Below, one piece after another: positions 45,994 to 55,250 of a DNA stretch of 64,000 nucleotides. The stretch's first letter is position 1. Each line of letters starts with the position of its first letter. Where the stretch lies: NCBI RefSeq assembly GCF_900111445.1, contig NZ_FOHE01000002.1, forward strand, positions 1 through 64,000. The letters run 5' to 3'. The notes under the pieces were generated by a model. The model had not been told where the DNA came from and did no database searches. It saw only the letters and a list, made by a program, of their open reading frames with translations. A program made the translations under genes and the position numbers. This DNA comes from Oceanobacillus limi (GTDB lineage Bacteria > Bacillota > Bacilli > Bacillales > Amphibacillaceae).

Positions 45994-46992
45994 TTGGCAG
46001 AAGAAGTATTATCGCAAAATGAAATTGACTCGCTGTTATCCGCATTAACAACTGGTGAAATGGATGCGGAAGAGTTAAAAAAGGAAGAAAAAGAGAAAAA
46101 AGTTCGAGTGTATGATTTTAAACGTGCATTACGATTTTCAAAGGATCAGATTCGAGGAATTGGTCGTATTCATGAGAATTATGCACGACAATTAACTACA
46201 TTCTTTTCATCTCAATTACGATCGTATGTAAATATTACGGTTGCTTCGGTTGATCAGATCCCCTATGAGGAATTCATACGTTCTATCCCGAATATTACCG
46301 TCTTAAATATATTTAGTGTTTCTCCGTTAGAGGGAAGACTGATTATGGAGGTTAATCCGAACATAGCCTATGGTATGCTCGATCGTGTGCTTGGAGGAAG
46401 AGGAGACAGTGTTAATAAAATTGAGAACCTTACAGAGATTGAAACAATCCTCATCTCACAGTTGTTTGAAAAAGGTTTCTCTAGCTTAAAAGAAGCTTGG
46501 GCATCTCTAATTGACATAGATCCTGTTTTAGAGGAATTTGAAGTGAATCCACAGTTTCTCCAACTAGTTTCTCCTAATGAAACAGTAGTAGTGGTGTCGT
46601 TGAATACAACAATTGGAGAAACAAGTGGAATGATAAATATATGTATCCCACATATTGTTCTTGAACCAATCATTTCAAAATTGTCCGTACAATACTGGAT
46701 GCAAACAACTACGAAAAAGAGAGATCCAGAAGCTTATGAAAAACTTTCTACTAATCTTCAAAAAGCAAATGTGGAAGCTAGAGCTGTATTAGGAGAAAGT
46801 AAGATTAATATTCAGCAATTTTTAGATCTAAGTAGTAACGATGTAATTGCTTTAGATCAATCAATAGATAGTCCACTTACGTTAGAAATAAACAAAGAAC
46901 CAAAATTCTATGTCCAGCCAGGTAAGTACAAAAAGAAACTTTCTGTACAAGTGTTGGAAGAAATCAAGGAGGGGAATGAAGATGATGAATGA
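45994..46992 (+). CDS. fliM: Flagellar motor switch protein FliM
   Basis: FliM binds phosphorylated CheY through the N-terminal peptide LSQNEIDSLLSAL and sits in the C ring with FliG and FliY. The middle domain resembles CheC without catalytic residues (the GGRGDSV loop that contacts FliG is present near residue 130). The C-terminal SpoA domain closes the protein. TTG start after GGAGGTGAG. The length is 332 residues. It overlaps fliY by 11 bases. Confidence 0.97.
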   Translation: MAEEVLSQNEIDSLLSALTTGEMDAEELKKEEKEKKVRVYDFKRALRFSKDQIRGIGRIHENYARQLTTFFSSQLRSYVNITVASVDQIPYEEFIRSIPNITVLNIFSVSPLEGRLIMEVNPNIAYGMLDRVLGGRGDSVNKIENLTEIETILISQLFEKGFSSLKEAWASLIDIDPVLEEFEVNPQFLQLVSPNETVVVVSLNTTIGETSGMINICIPHIVLEPIISKLSVQYWMQTTTKKRDPEAYEKLSTNLQKANVEARAVLGESKINIQQFLDLSSNDVIALDQSIDSPLTLEINKEPKFYVQPGKYKKKLSVQVLEEIKEGNEDDE

Positions 46993-48208
46993 TGGTATGC
47001 TTTCCCAAGATGAAATCGATGCATTATTAAATGTTGGAGCAAATGATGACGAGGAAAATGACCAAGAAAAAGATACAAAACAACCTGAAGAAAAAGATCA
47101 TCTTTCGAGCATGGAGGTTGACACGCTAGGGGAAATTGGGAATATTTCATTCGGAAGCTCTGCTACAACTCTTTCAACACTATTAAATCAAAAGGTAGAC
47201 ATTACTACTCCAACGGTTTCCATCATTAACCGTCAAGAATTAGACAGTGAGTTTGAAATGGAGCATGTTGGGGTTGAAGTAAATTATGTTGAGGGTTTTG
47301 ATGGAGTAAACGTCTTTGTCATCAAATCGGAGGATGCAGCAATCATTTCAGATATAATGCTAGGTGGAGATGGTACTGGTCCTGCCGAGGAATTAAATGA
47401 TATTCACCTAAGTGCAGTTCAAGAAGCCATGAATCAAATGATGGGAGCAGCTGCAACGAGTATGTCCACTGTATTTGATAAGAAGATTGATATTTCACCG
47501 CCAGAAATCGCATTAAATCACGTTGATGAGACGTTAAGTGCAGAAGAAGAGCCTGAATTATTTGTTAAGGTTTCCTTTCAACTGAAGGTTGGCGAGTTGA
47601 TCGATTCAAATATCATGCAGTTAATTCCATTAGATTTTGCTAAACAATTAGTAGATACATTAATGAATCAATCTGCTGAGGAAGAAACAGCTGCAGCTGT
47701 AGAACAATTAGAGCAACCAGTAGCTGCTAACCAACAGCAAGAAATGTCTGTAAATCAGCAACCAGTTGGCCAGGTGAACCAGCCCCAAGCGAATCAACAA
47801 CATGTTAATCAAGCTGGTTATCAACAACAACCCGTGATGCAAAATAATCAACCTCAGTATATTGGGAACGCGGCAGCAAATCAGCAAGCTAATATTCAGC
47901 AAGCAGACTTTTCTAACTTTAACCAAGTTGAGCTAAATCAAAACGAGCATCGTAACTTAGATATGCTACTGGATATACCGTTGAAAGTTACCGTTGAACT
48001 AGGACGGACGAATCGTTCCATCAAAGAAATCTTAGACCTATCAGCCGGTTCGATTATTGAATTAGATAAACTAGCTGGTGAACCAGTTGATATCTTAGTT
48101 AATGAAAAGTTAATTGCTAAAGGCGAAGTAGTCGTTATAGATGAAAACTTCGGTGTTCGTGTTACAGATATTATTAGTCAATCAGATCGATTAATGAAGC
48201 TGAAATAA
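46982..48208 (+). CDS. fliY: Flagellar motor switch phosphatase FliY
   Basis: FliY is the C-ring subunit that replaces FliN in Bacillus and dephosphorylates CheY-P. The N-terminal CheY-binding peptide LSQDEIDALLNVG is at residues 7-19. The CheC-type phosphatase domain has two sites: D47/E51/N54 (DTLGEIGN) and S144/E148/N151 (SAVQEAMN). A Gln/Asn-rich linker runs from about 240 to 320, then a FliN/SpoA domain from 327 to 408. AAGGAGGGG is seven bases before the ATG; a second ATG follows directly. Confidence 0.96.
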   Translation: MMNDGMLSQDEIDALLNVGANDDEENDQEKDTKQPEEKDHLSSMEVDTLGEIGNISFGSSATTLSTLLNQKVDITTPTVSIINRQELDSEFEMEHVGVEVNYVEGFDGVNVFVIKSEDAAIISDIMLGGDGTGPAEELNDIHLSAVQEAMNQMMGAAATSMSTVFDKKIDISPPEIALNHVDETLSAEEEPELFVKVSFQLKVGELIDSNIMQLIPLDFAKQLVDTLMNQSAEEETAAAVEQLEQPVAANQQQEMSVNQQPVGQVNQPQANQQHVNQAGYQQQPVMQNNQPQYIGNAAANQQANIQQADFSNFNQVELNQNEHRNLDMLLDIPLKVTVELGRTNRSIKEILDLSAGSIIELDKLAGEPVDILVNEKLIAKGEVVVIDENFGVRVTDIISQSDRLMKLK

Positions 48209-48220
48209 GGAGAGATAATA

Positions 48221-48583
48221 ATGGGTAAACGAATTTTAATAGTTGACGATGCAGCTTTTATGCGCATGATGATTAAAGATATTTTAAGTAAAAATGGGTT
48301 TGAGGTTGTTGGTGAAGCTCAAGACGGAGCTCAAGCAGTTGAATTATATAATGAACTTACTCCGGATCTTGTAACGATGGATATAACCATGCCTGAAAAA
48401 GACGGTATTACTGCATTAAAGGAAATTAAAGCTACGAATCCTGAAGCGAAGATTATTATGTGTTCGGCAATGGGTCAACAAGCAATGGTTATTGATGCTA
48501 TACAAGCTGGGGCAAAGGATTTCATTGTGAAACCATTCCAAGCTGACCGAGTAATTGAAGCTATCCAAAAAGCATTAACTTAG
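48221..48583 (+). CDS. cheY: Chemotaxis response regulator CheY
   Basis: CheY carries the signal from the receptor kinase to the motor. The 120-residue receiver domain has the acidic pair D9/D10, phosphorylation site D54 (LVTMDITMPEKDG), switch residue S82 and K104 (FIVKPF). AAGGAGAG precedes the ATG. It lies directly after fliY, whose product dephosphorylates it. Its kinase gene, cheA, is not found in this window. Confidence 0.97.
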   Translation: MGKRILIVDDAAFMRMMIKDILSKNGFEVVGEAQDGAQAVELYNELTPDLVTMDITMPEKDGITALKEIKATNPEAKIIMCSAMGQQAMVIDAIQAGAKDFIVKPFQADRVIEAIQKALT

Positions 48584-48598
48584 AAACGAGTGACTATA

Positions 48599-49246
48599 GT
48601 GATTAAAAAAATTAGTTTTATTGCTAGTTTAATAGTATTACTTTTCTTTGGTTCATGGATGAATGAGATTGAGGCAAAAGAAATTACAGCTGATGAATGT
48701 CTTGTTGACTGTGAAGAAGAAGGGCAAGTAACAAATGATTCTGATGAAAAAGAAGAATCATTTGGAAAAGATAACAATTCATTGGCTTTTGACTTAGTGA
48801 AAATGTTTTTTGCGCTGCTATTAGTACTAGCATTAATCTATTTGTTACTAAAGTTTTTAAATAAGCGAAATAAATTATTTAGTAGAGTAAAAGCATTAGA
48901 AAATGTAGGCGGACTAACACTTGGACCGAGTAAGTCGATTCAAATTATCCGGGTTGGAAGTAAGTTGTATTTGGTTGGGGTTGGCGACAATGTTGAACTA
49001 CTACAAGAAATAACCGACGAAGACATGAGGCGTGAAATTTTAGCTAGTTATGAAGAAACGAATAACTTTTCGGCGGGGGATCTTTTTTCCAATCTCATGC
49101 AGCCGAAGAAGGCTGAAAGCAAAGGTTCGAATAGTAATAAGACTACTGATTTCAAGAATTTATTTGCGTCAGAACTAGATAAATTAAAAGAGAACCGAAA
49201 AGCGCTCCGAGATAAAGAAATTCAAAAGGATGTTAATGATGAATGA
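48599..49246 (+). CDS. fliO: Flagellar export gate protein FliO (FliZ in B. subtilis)
   Basis: FliO helps assemble the FliPQR gate. There is an N-terminal signal peptide or anchor (about residues 5-22), a short external acidic and Cys-containing stretch, and a second membrane span near residues 65-86 (LVKMFFALLLVLALIYLLL). The cytoplasmic FliO domain has LGPSKSIQIIRVGSKLYLVGVG. The GTG chosen follows CGAGTG; a GTG nine bases earlier is possible. It overlaps fliP by eight bases. Confidence 0.9.
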   Translation: MIKKISFIASLIVLLFFGSWMNEIEAKEITADECLVDCEEEGQVTNDSDEKEESFGKDNNSLAFDLVKMFFALLLVLALIYLLLKFLNKRNKLFSRVKALENVGGLTLGPSKSIQIIRVGSKLYLVGVGDNVELLQEITDEDMRREILASYEETNNFSAGDLFSNLMQPKKAESKGSNSNKTTDFKNLFASELDKLKENRKALRDKEIQKDVNDE

Positions 49247-49904
49247 ATTTATAGATATGTTTTCTAGTTCAGACCCAACCAATGTAGCAACTTCAGTAAA
49301 GCTACTATTATTATTAACCGTATTTTCGTTAGCCCCTGGTATATTAATTTTAATGACGAGTTTTACACGAATAATCATCGTTTTATCTTTCGTCCGAACC
49401 TCTTTGGCAACACAACAAATGCCACCTAATCAGGTATTAATCGGACTTGCATTATTTTTAACATTTTTCATTATGGCTCCTACGTTTGGAGAAGTTTATG
49501 ACGAGGCATTACAGCCTCTTTTTGATGAGGAGATTTCATTAGATGAGGCCTATGAAAGGGCAAGTACCCCATTAAAAGAATTTATGGGAAAACATACCCG
49601 CCAGAAAGACTTGGAACTATTTATGAGTTATACAAATACTGAAAGACCAGAAACGATTCAAGATGTTCCTTTAACAACTTTAGTTCCAGCGTTTGCAATA
49701 AGTGAACTTAAGACAGCCTTTCAAATGGGCTTTATGATATTTGTACCATTTTTATTGATCGATATGGCCGTAGCAAGTGTATTAATGTCAATGGGGATGA
49801 TGATGTTACCACCGGTAATGATCTCACTGCCATTTAAAATTTTACTATTTGTTTTAGTAGACGGTTGGTATTTAATAACCCACTCATTATTAAGTGGTTT
49901 CTAA
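49239..49904 (+). CDS. fliP: Flagellar export gate protein FliP
   Basis: FliP is the main subunit of the FliP5Q4R1 export pore. The sequence contains the signature LTVFSLAPGILILMTSFTRIIIVLSFVR, shown here by its PGILILMTSFTRI core, and PLTTLVPAFAISELKTAFQ. Four membrane spans are visible. I chose MNEFIDMF, matching the Bacillus start, with AAAAGGA upstream. The length is 221 residues. Confidence 0.97.
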   Translation: MNEFIDMFSSSDPTNVATSVKLLLLLTVFSLAPGILILMTSFTRIIIVLSFVRTSLATQQMPPNQVLIGLALFLTFFIMAPTFGEVYDEALQPLFDEEISLDEAYERASTPLKEFMGKHTRQKDLELFMSYTNTERPETIQDVPLTTLVPAFAISELKTAFQMGFMIFVPFLLIDMAVASVLMSMGMMMLPPVMISLPFKILLFVLVDGWYLITHSLLSGF

Positions 49905-49940
49905 TGACTATTTTTGGAGGAAAAGGAAGGGTGCGTAGTA

Positions 49941-50210
49941 ATGGGTAGTGAATTTGTATTATCTTTAGCTGAAAGAGGAATTTATACTATTTTATTAGTT
50001 ACGGGTCCTTTATTACTTTTAGCACTTGCTGTTGGTTTGTTTGTTAGTATATTTCAGGCAACAACTCAGATTCAAGAACAAACATTAGCATTTATCCCCA
50101 AAATAGTAGCCGTATTAGTTGGACTTGTGTTTTTTGGGCCATGGATGTTATCGACCATGGTGGAGTTTACGACAGAGATATTTCAAAATTTAAATCGGTT
50201 TGTAGGGTAA
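49941..50210 (+). CDS. fliQ: Flagellar export gate protein FliQ
   Basis: FliQ is an 89-residue helical-hairpin membrane subunit of the export gate. The two spans are about residues 13-38 and 50-72, with the conserved FQATTQIQEQTLAFIPK between them. The ATG here gives the standard family length; an in-frame ATG 27 bases earlier would add nine atypical residues. fliR starts three bases after its stop. Confidence 0.96.
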   Translation: MGSEFVLSLAERGIYTILLVTGPLLLLALAVGLFVSIFQATTQIQEQTLAFIPKIVAVLVGLVFFGPWMLSTMVEFTTEIFQNLNRFVG

Positions 50211-50213
50211 ATT

Positions 50214-50993
50214 ATGCTTGAAGCGATTAATATTAATAGTTTTCCAGTTTTCTTACTCATTCTAGTTCGTGTGGTGGCATTTTTTGTAACGTTACCTTTT
50301 TTCTCTTACCGAACAGTTCCACTACCGTTTAAAATAGGCTTTAGTTTCTTTTTGGCATTTATTATGTTCTATACGGTTGATACTTCGTTAGTTGTTGTCG
50401 ATGAGATGTATCTATTTCTAGTGATTAAAGAAGCACTCGTTGGCTTGCTTGTCGGCTTAATTGGGTACATTATTATCTCAGCAGTTCAAATCGCAGGGGG
50501 GTTCATAGATTTCCAAATGGGCTTTGCCATTGCGAATGTAGTAGATCCGCAAACCGGAGCACAAAGTCCAATTACCGGGCAATATTTTTATATTTTTGCC
50601 TTACTATTTCTATTATCGGTTGATGGACACCATTTATTAATAGATGGAATTGTAAATAGTTATCAATTTGTCCCAATTGATAGTTTTATCCCATTTCATA
50701 ATGGGAATATTGCCGAGTTTGTAATCGATGCATTTAATAATATGTTTCTAATTGCTTTCCAAATAGCGATTCCTATTGTAGGATGTTTGTTTTTAGTGGA
50801 TGTGGCTTTAGGTATTATTGCGAGAACCGTCCCACAATTAAACGTTTTTGTTGTAGGTTTACCATTAAAAATATTAGTAAGTTTTATTGCTATCTTTTTC
50901 TTTTTAAGTCTTTATATTGTTTTAGTGAAATATTTATTTGAAATGATGTTTGAAACAATGCGTGGTCTCATGCAATTATTCGGAGGTGCTTAG
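50214..50993 (+). CDS. fliR: Flagellar export gate protein FliR
   Basis: FliR closes the FliPQR pore and contacts FlhB. The 259-residue protein has about six hydrophobic segments and the conserved FIDFQMGFAIANVVDPQTGAQSP region near residue 98, of which FQMGFAIANVVDP is the core. The gene is packed between fliQ and flhB with only three and one bases between. The ribosome binding site is weak, which suggests coupling to fliQ. Confidence 0.96.
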   Translation: MLEAININSFPVFLLILVRVVAFFVTLPFFSYRTVPLPFKIGFSFFLAFIMFYTVDTSLVVVDEMYLFLVIKEALVGLLVGLIGYIIISAVQIAGGFIDFQMGFAIANVVDPQTGAQSPITGQYFYIFALLFLLSVDGHHLLIDGIVNSYQFVPIDSFIPFHNGNIAEFVIDAFNNMFLIAFQIAIPIVGCLFLVDVALGIIARTVPQLNVFVVGLPLKILVSFIAIFFFLSLYIVLVKYLFEMMFETMRGLMQLFGGA

Positions 50994-50994
50994 A

Positions 50995-52077
50995 TTGCAG
51001 TTAAGGTTAGATTTGCAGTTCTTTGCAGGTGAAAAAACAGAAAAAGCGACTCCGAAGAAAAGGCAGGATGAGCGAAAAAAAGGGAAAGTAGCCAAAAGCC
51101 AAGACGTTAATACGGCAATTTTATTACTTCTTTCATTTATTATTTTATTTGTCTTTGGTGGCTATATGAAGAACATAATGACAACTTTGTTTCAACATAC
51201 CTTTACGGAGTATATACACTGGGATTTAACTCCAAATACGGTATATCAAGTCTTTATTGAAGGAACAATCGAGACTGCAAAACTTGTTGCTCCTATAATG
51301 TTAGTGGCTATAATCGCAGGGTTTGCTTCAAACTTAATGCAAATAGGCTTTTTATTTACAACCGAACCATTAAAGTTAGATTTGAAAAAAATCGATCCAA
51401 TTCAGGGTGCCAAGCGCATATTCTCCATACGTGCGTTGGTAGAATTGCTAAAGTCATTATTCAAAATTGTATTTATTGGAGCTATTACCTTTTCAACGAT
51501 ATGGATTTTTAAAGATGACATGATGATGACAGCATTTAAGGATACGGAAAGCTCCCTCGCATTTTTTGGTCAAACGACAATGATCATGGGATTTGCGGCA
51601 ATTATTGCTTTGCTATTCTTATCAGTGTTTGACTATACGTACCAGCGCTATGATTTCGAGAAAAATATGCGCATGTCAAAGCAAGATGTAAAGGATGAGT
51701 ATAAAAATATCGAAGGGGATCCTTTAATCAAATCCAAAATTAAGGAAAGACAGAGGCAGATGGCTATGAGTCGTATGATGAGTGAGGTACCAAATGCTGA
51801 TGTTGTTATTACGAACCCTACTCACTTTGCAATTGCCATTAAGTATGATGAGGAAAAATCAAGTGCTCCTTACGTTTTGGCAAAGGGTGTGGATCATCTT
51901 GCGTTCAGAATTAAAGAAATAGCAAAAGCACATGAAGTTGTTACTGTAGAAAATAGGCCTTTGGCAAGGTCGTTATATGACAAGGTTGAAATAGGTGACA
52001 CGATACCAGAGGAATTTTACCAAGCAGTAGCTGAAGTATTAGCTTATGTCTATCGTTTGGACAAAAAAGTTAAGTAA
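50995..52077 (+). CDS. flhB: Flagellar export switch protein FlhB
   Basis: FlhB controls substrate choice of the export gate. It has four membrane spans in the first 215 residues and a cytoplasmic domain with the self-cleavage site NPTH at residues 274-277, followed by FAIAIKYDEEK. I chose a TTG start (MQLRLDLQFFAGEK) with GGAGGTG upstream, since it matches the Bacillus N-terminus. The length is 360 residues. Its last 75 residues closely resemble YlqH at 23998-24270. Confidence 0.97.
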   Translation: MQLRLDLQFFAGEKTEKATPKKRQDERKKGKVAKSQDVNTAILLLLSFIILFVFGGYMKNIMTTLFQHTFTEYIHWDLTPNTVYQVFIEGTIETAKLVAPIMLVAIIAGFASNLMQIGFLFTTEPLKLDLKKIDPIQGAKRIFSIRALVELLKSLFKIVFIGAITFSTIWIFKDDMMMTAFKDTESSLAFFGQTTMIMGFAAIIALLFLSVFDYTYQRYDFEKNMRMSKQDVKDEYKNIEGDPLIKSKIKERQRQMAMSRMMSEVPNADVVITNPTHFAIAIKYDEEKSSAPYVLAKGVDHLAFRIKEIAKAHEVVTVENRPLARSLYDKVEIGDTIPEEFYQAVAEVLAYVYRLDKKVK

Positions 52078-52095
52078 TAAGGAGAGATTTCATCC

Positions 52096-54132
52096 ATGAA
52101 GGCACGTGATTTATCCGTACTTTTAGGCGTTATATTAATTATCATTATGTTAGTTATCCCTCTCCCGGGATGGCTTTTAAGTATCTTTATTTTAATCAAT
52201 ATTACACTTGCACTAATTGTAATTTTAGTTTCCATGAACACACAAAATGCTTTACAATTTTCTATATTTCCTTCTCTCTTATTACTATTAACTTTATTTC
52301 GATTAGGATTAAATGTTTCAACAACAAGATCTATTTTATCCGAAGCAGACGCGGGAGGCGTTGTTGATACGTTTGGTACGTTTGTTATTGGAAATAGTCC
52401 ACTTGTTGGTTTTGTAGTATTTGTAATCTTGGTTATCATTAATTTTCTAGTCATTACGAAAGGTTCGGAACGTGTATCCGAAGTTGCTGCGCGTTTTTCA
52501 TTAGATGCAATGCCTGGAAAACAAATGAGTATAGATGCAGATTTAAATGCTGGTCTTATATCCGAACAAGAAGCAAAAGAAAGACGTAAAACCGTAGAAG
52601 ATGAAGCAGACTTTCACGGATCTATGGATGGTGCGAGTAAATTCGTAAAAGGAGATGCGATAGCAGGTATTGTTATTGTATTAATCAATATCCTCTTTGG
52701 ACTGATTATTGGTATGGTTCAAATGGATATGTCCTTTCAAGAAGCAATAAATACGTTTATGCGACTTACAGTAGGGGATGGATTAGTCAGTCAAATTCCA
52801 GCCTTATTAATATCGACAGCAACTGGTATTGTGGTTACAAGAACGTCTTCTTCGGGTAATAACCTGGGAAGTGATGTATCTGAACAGTTATTACGTTATC
52901 CTAAATTACTATTTATTGCAGCAGGAACTATTTTTCTATTGGGTTTAACCCCAATTAACTTTTTCCTTACATCAATGATAGCTGGTTTGTTGGCGTTAAG
53001 CGGTTATCTTCTTATGCAGCAATCGAAGGAACCAGAAATACAAGATGTGGAACAAGAGGATGAGACGGAAAGTTCTGAAATGAAAACGCAAGAAAATGTC
53101 GTAAACTTGATTAATATGGATCCAATTGAATTTGAATTTGGTTATTCATTGATCCCGCTTGTTGATGCAAAACAAGGTGGCGATTTATTAGATCGAGTGA
53201 TCATGATTCGTAGACAACTTGCGATTGAATTAGGAATTGTAATTCCTGTGGTTCGTATACGTGATAACATTCAACTAAATCCGAATGAATACCGGTTGAA
53301 AATTAAGGGTAATGAAGTTGCACAAGGAGAATTACTACTCGATCATTTCTTGGCGATGACCCCTGAGATGGAAGACGATACAATTGAAGGAATCGACACA
53401 CAAGAACCTGCGTTCGGTTTACCTGCTAAGTGGATAAGTGAAGAGCATAAGGATGAGGCTGAGCTTTCTGGTTATACTGTCGTTGATCCACCGTCAGTCG
53501 TTTCAACTCATATAACTGAGGTAATAAAGCAGCATGCACATCAGTTACTAGGCAGACAGGAAACGAAAGAATTAATCGATCATCTAAAAGAGAGCTATCC
53601 TATATTAGTAGAAGAGGTTACACCAGAACCTTTAGCAATCGGAGATATTCAAAAAGTGCTTAGCAAATTACTGAAAGAGAATATATCGATTAAGAACTTA
53701 CCGATTATTTTTGAAACGCTAGCAGACTTTGCCAAGCTATCGAATGACCCTGAGCTATTAGGGGAATATGTAAGACAGGCATTATCTTCTCAAATTACAC
53801 AACAATATGTAACAGATGATATGTCGTTAAAAGTCATTACTGTCTCTGGAAAAGTAGAGAAATTAATAGCGGAAAACATCCAACAAACAGAGCACGGAAA
53901 TTATTTAGCATTAGATCCTGAATACCAACAAACAATTGTAACAACGATCCATGAAGAGGTGGAGAAATTGACCCTACAGGAAGAAAATGCAATTGTATTA
54001 TGCTCACCAGCAATTCGAATGTATTTAAAGCAATTGCTTGAACGATTTTTACCACAGGTTGTTGTATTGTCTTATAATGAATTAGAACCAAATGTACAAG
54101 TTCAAAGCGTTGGAGTGGTGAATGTAGCATGA
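52096..54132 (+). CDS. flhA: Flagellar export gate protein FlhA
   Basis: FlhA forms the nonameric ring that docks chaperone-substrate complexes. The first 310 residues hold about eight membrane spans and the FHIPEP signature region (LLLLTLFRLGLNVSTTRSIL and GSERVSEVAARFSLDAMPGKQMSID in short pieces). The cytoplasmic domain runs to residue 678. AAGGAGAG precedes the ATG. It overlaps flhF by four bases. Confidence 0.98.
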   Translation: MKARDLSVLLGVILIIIMLVIPLPGWLLSIFILINITLALIVILVSMNTQNALQFSIFPSLLLLLTLFRLGLNVSTTRSILSEADAGGVVDTFGTFVIGNSPLVGFVVFVILVIINFLVITKGSERVSEVAARFSLDAMPGKQMSIDADLNAGLISEQEAKERRKTVEDEADFHGSMDGASKFVKGDAIAGIVIVLINILFGLIIGMVQMDMSFQEAINTFMRLTVGDGLVSQIPALLISTATGIVVTRTSSSGNNLGSDVSEQLLRYPKLLFIAAGTIFLLGLTPINFFLTSMIAGLLALSGYLLMQQSKEPEIQDVEQEDETESSEMKTQENVVNLINMDPIEFEFGYSLIPLVDAKQGGDLLDRVIMIRRQLAIELGIVIPVVRIRDNIQLNPNEYRLKIKGNEVAQGELLLDHFLAMTPEMEDDTIEGIDTQEPAFGLPAKWISEEHKDEAELSGYTVVDPPSVVSTHITEVIKQHAHQLLGRQETKELIDHLKESYPILVEEVTPEPLAIGDIQKVLSKLLKENISIKNLPIIFETLADFAKLSNDPELLGEYVRQALSSQITQQYVTDDMSLKVITVSGKVEKLIAENIQQTEHGNYLALDPEYQQTIVTTIHEEVEKLTLQEENAIVLCSPAIRMYLKQLLERFLPQVVVLSYNELEPNVQVQSVGVVNVA

Positions 54133-55250
54133 AGGTAAAAAAATATGTAGCGCCAACGATGCCAGAAGCAATGAGCATCGTACGTAAAGAACTCGGTCCA
54201 GATGCCGTGATCTTGAATTCTAAAGAGATCCAAGAGGGGGGATTCTTGGGTTTCTTTAAAAAAAGAAAGATAGAAGTAGTTGCTGCCCTAGATAAAAACC
54301 CAATGCCGGAAAAAGCAAAAAAACATGCTGCGGTAGCACCAAGAAAGATAATCAAGGAATCAGCAGCACAACCTGATAAAAGTAGTGCAGATATATTGGA
54401 TGAAATAAAGTATTTAAAAAAAATTATGCAACAACAGGTAGATAACAAGGAATATGAATTTGATGTTGACTATCAAGTAGTGTTTCAGCACCTGGTAGAT
54501 CAGGAAGTGGATGATGAACTAGCAGAAAGAATCATTAAGGAAGTGATCGAAAATCCATCTTACCCCTCAAGCTCTGGATCAGAGATTATCAAAGCAGTTC
54601 GTAGTGAAATAGAAGTACAGCTAAGCAAATTGTCTTTTAATGGGATTACGTATGATAAAAGAATTGTCCAGTTTGTCGGACCCACAGGTGTAGGAAAAAC
54701 AACTACTTTAGCCAAGGTAGCTGCCCATAGTATGTTAAAGGATAAAAAGAAAGTAGCTTTTATCACGATGGATACGTACCGTATTGCAGCTATCGAGCAA
54801 CTTAAGACATATGCAAAAATTCTGGATGTCCCGGTTGAAGTAGCGTATTCGATTGAGGAATATAAAGAAAAGGTTGATCAATTTAAGGATTATGATTTAA
54901 TTCTTGTCGACACAGCAGGAAGAAATTTCCGAGATGAGAAATACGTAAAGGAATTACAAGAAAATATTAATATTAGTGATAATGTAGAGACATTCTTGGT
55001 TCTAGCGTTGACAGCTAAGCCGAATGATATAGTCGATATTTATAACAGTTTTTATCATATCCCAATTAATGAGGTTATCTTTACGAAGGCAGATGAAACG
55101 AGGCAATACGGCAGTATTCTAAATATCGCATTAACGAAGCAAGTAGGAGTAGCCTATTTGACAAATGGGCAGGATGTTCCAGATGACCTTATCCAACCAA
55201 CACCAGAGAAAATCAGCAATTATATAGTAGGTGAGTTCATTGATGCATGA
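54129..55250 (+). CDS. flhF: Flagellar placement GTPase FlhF
   Basis: FlhF is the third SRP-type GTPase, which sets flagellar position. The N-terminal part has basic and coiled stretches. The GTPase core includes [17 protein letters not shown] near residue 184, DTYRIAAIEQLKTYA, DTAGRNF and FTKADETRQYGSIL. The length is 373 residues. It overlaps flhA (ATGA) and flhG. It pairs with the ATPase FlhG encoded next. Confidence 0.96.
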   Translation: MKVKKYVAPTMPEAMSIVRKELGPDAVILNSKEIQEGGFLGFFKKRKIEVVAALDKNPMPEKAKKHAAVAPRKIIKESAAQPDKSSADILDEIKYLKKIMQQQVDNKEYEFDVDYQVVFQHLVDQEVDDELAERIIKEVIENPSYPSSSGSEIIKAVRSEIEVQLSKLSFNGITYDKRIVQFVGPTGVGKTTTLAKVAAHSMLKDKKKVAFITMDTYRIAAIEQLKTYAKILDVPVEVAYSIEEYKEKVDQFKDYDLILVDTAGRNFRDEKYVKELQENINISDNVETFLVLALTAKPNDIVDIYNSFYHIPINEVIFTKADETRQYGSILNIALTKQVGVAYLTNGQDVPDDLIQPTPEKISNYIVGEFIDA

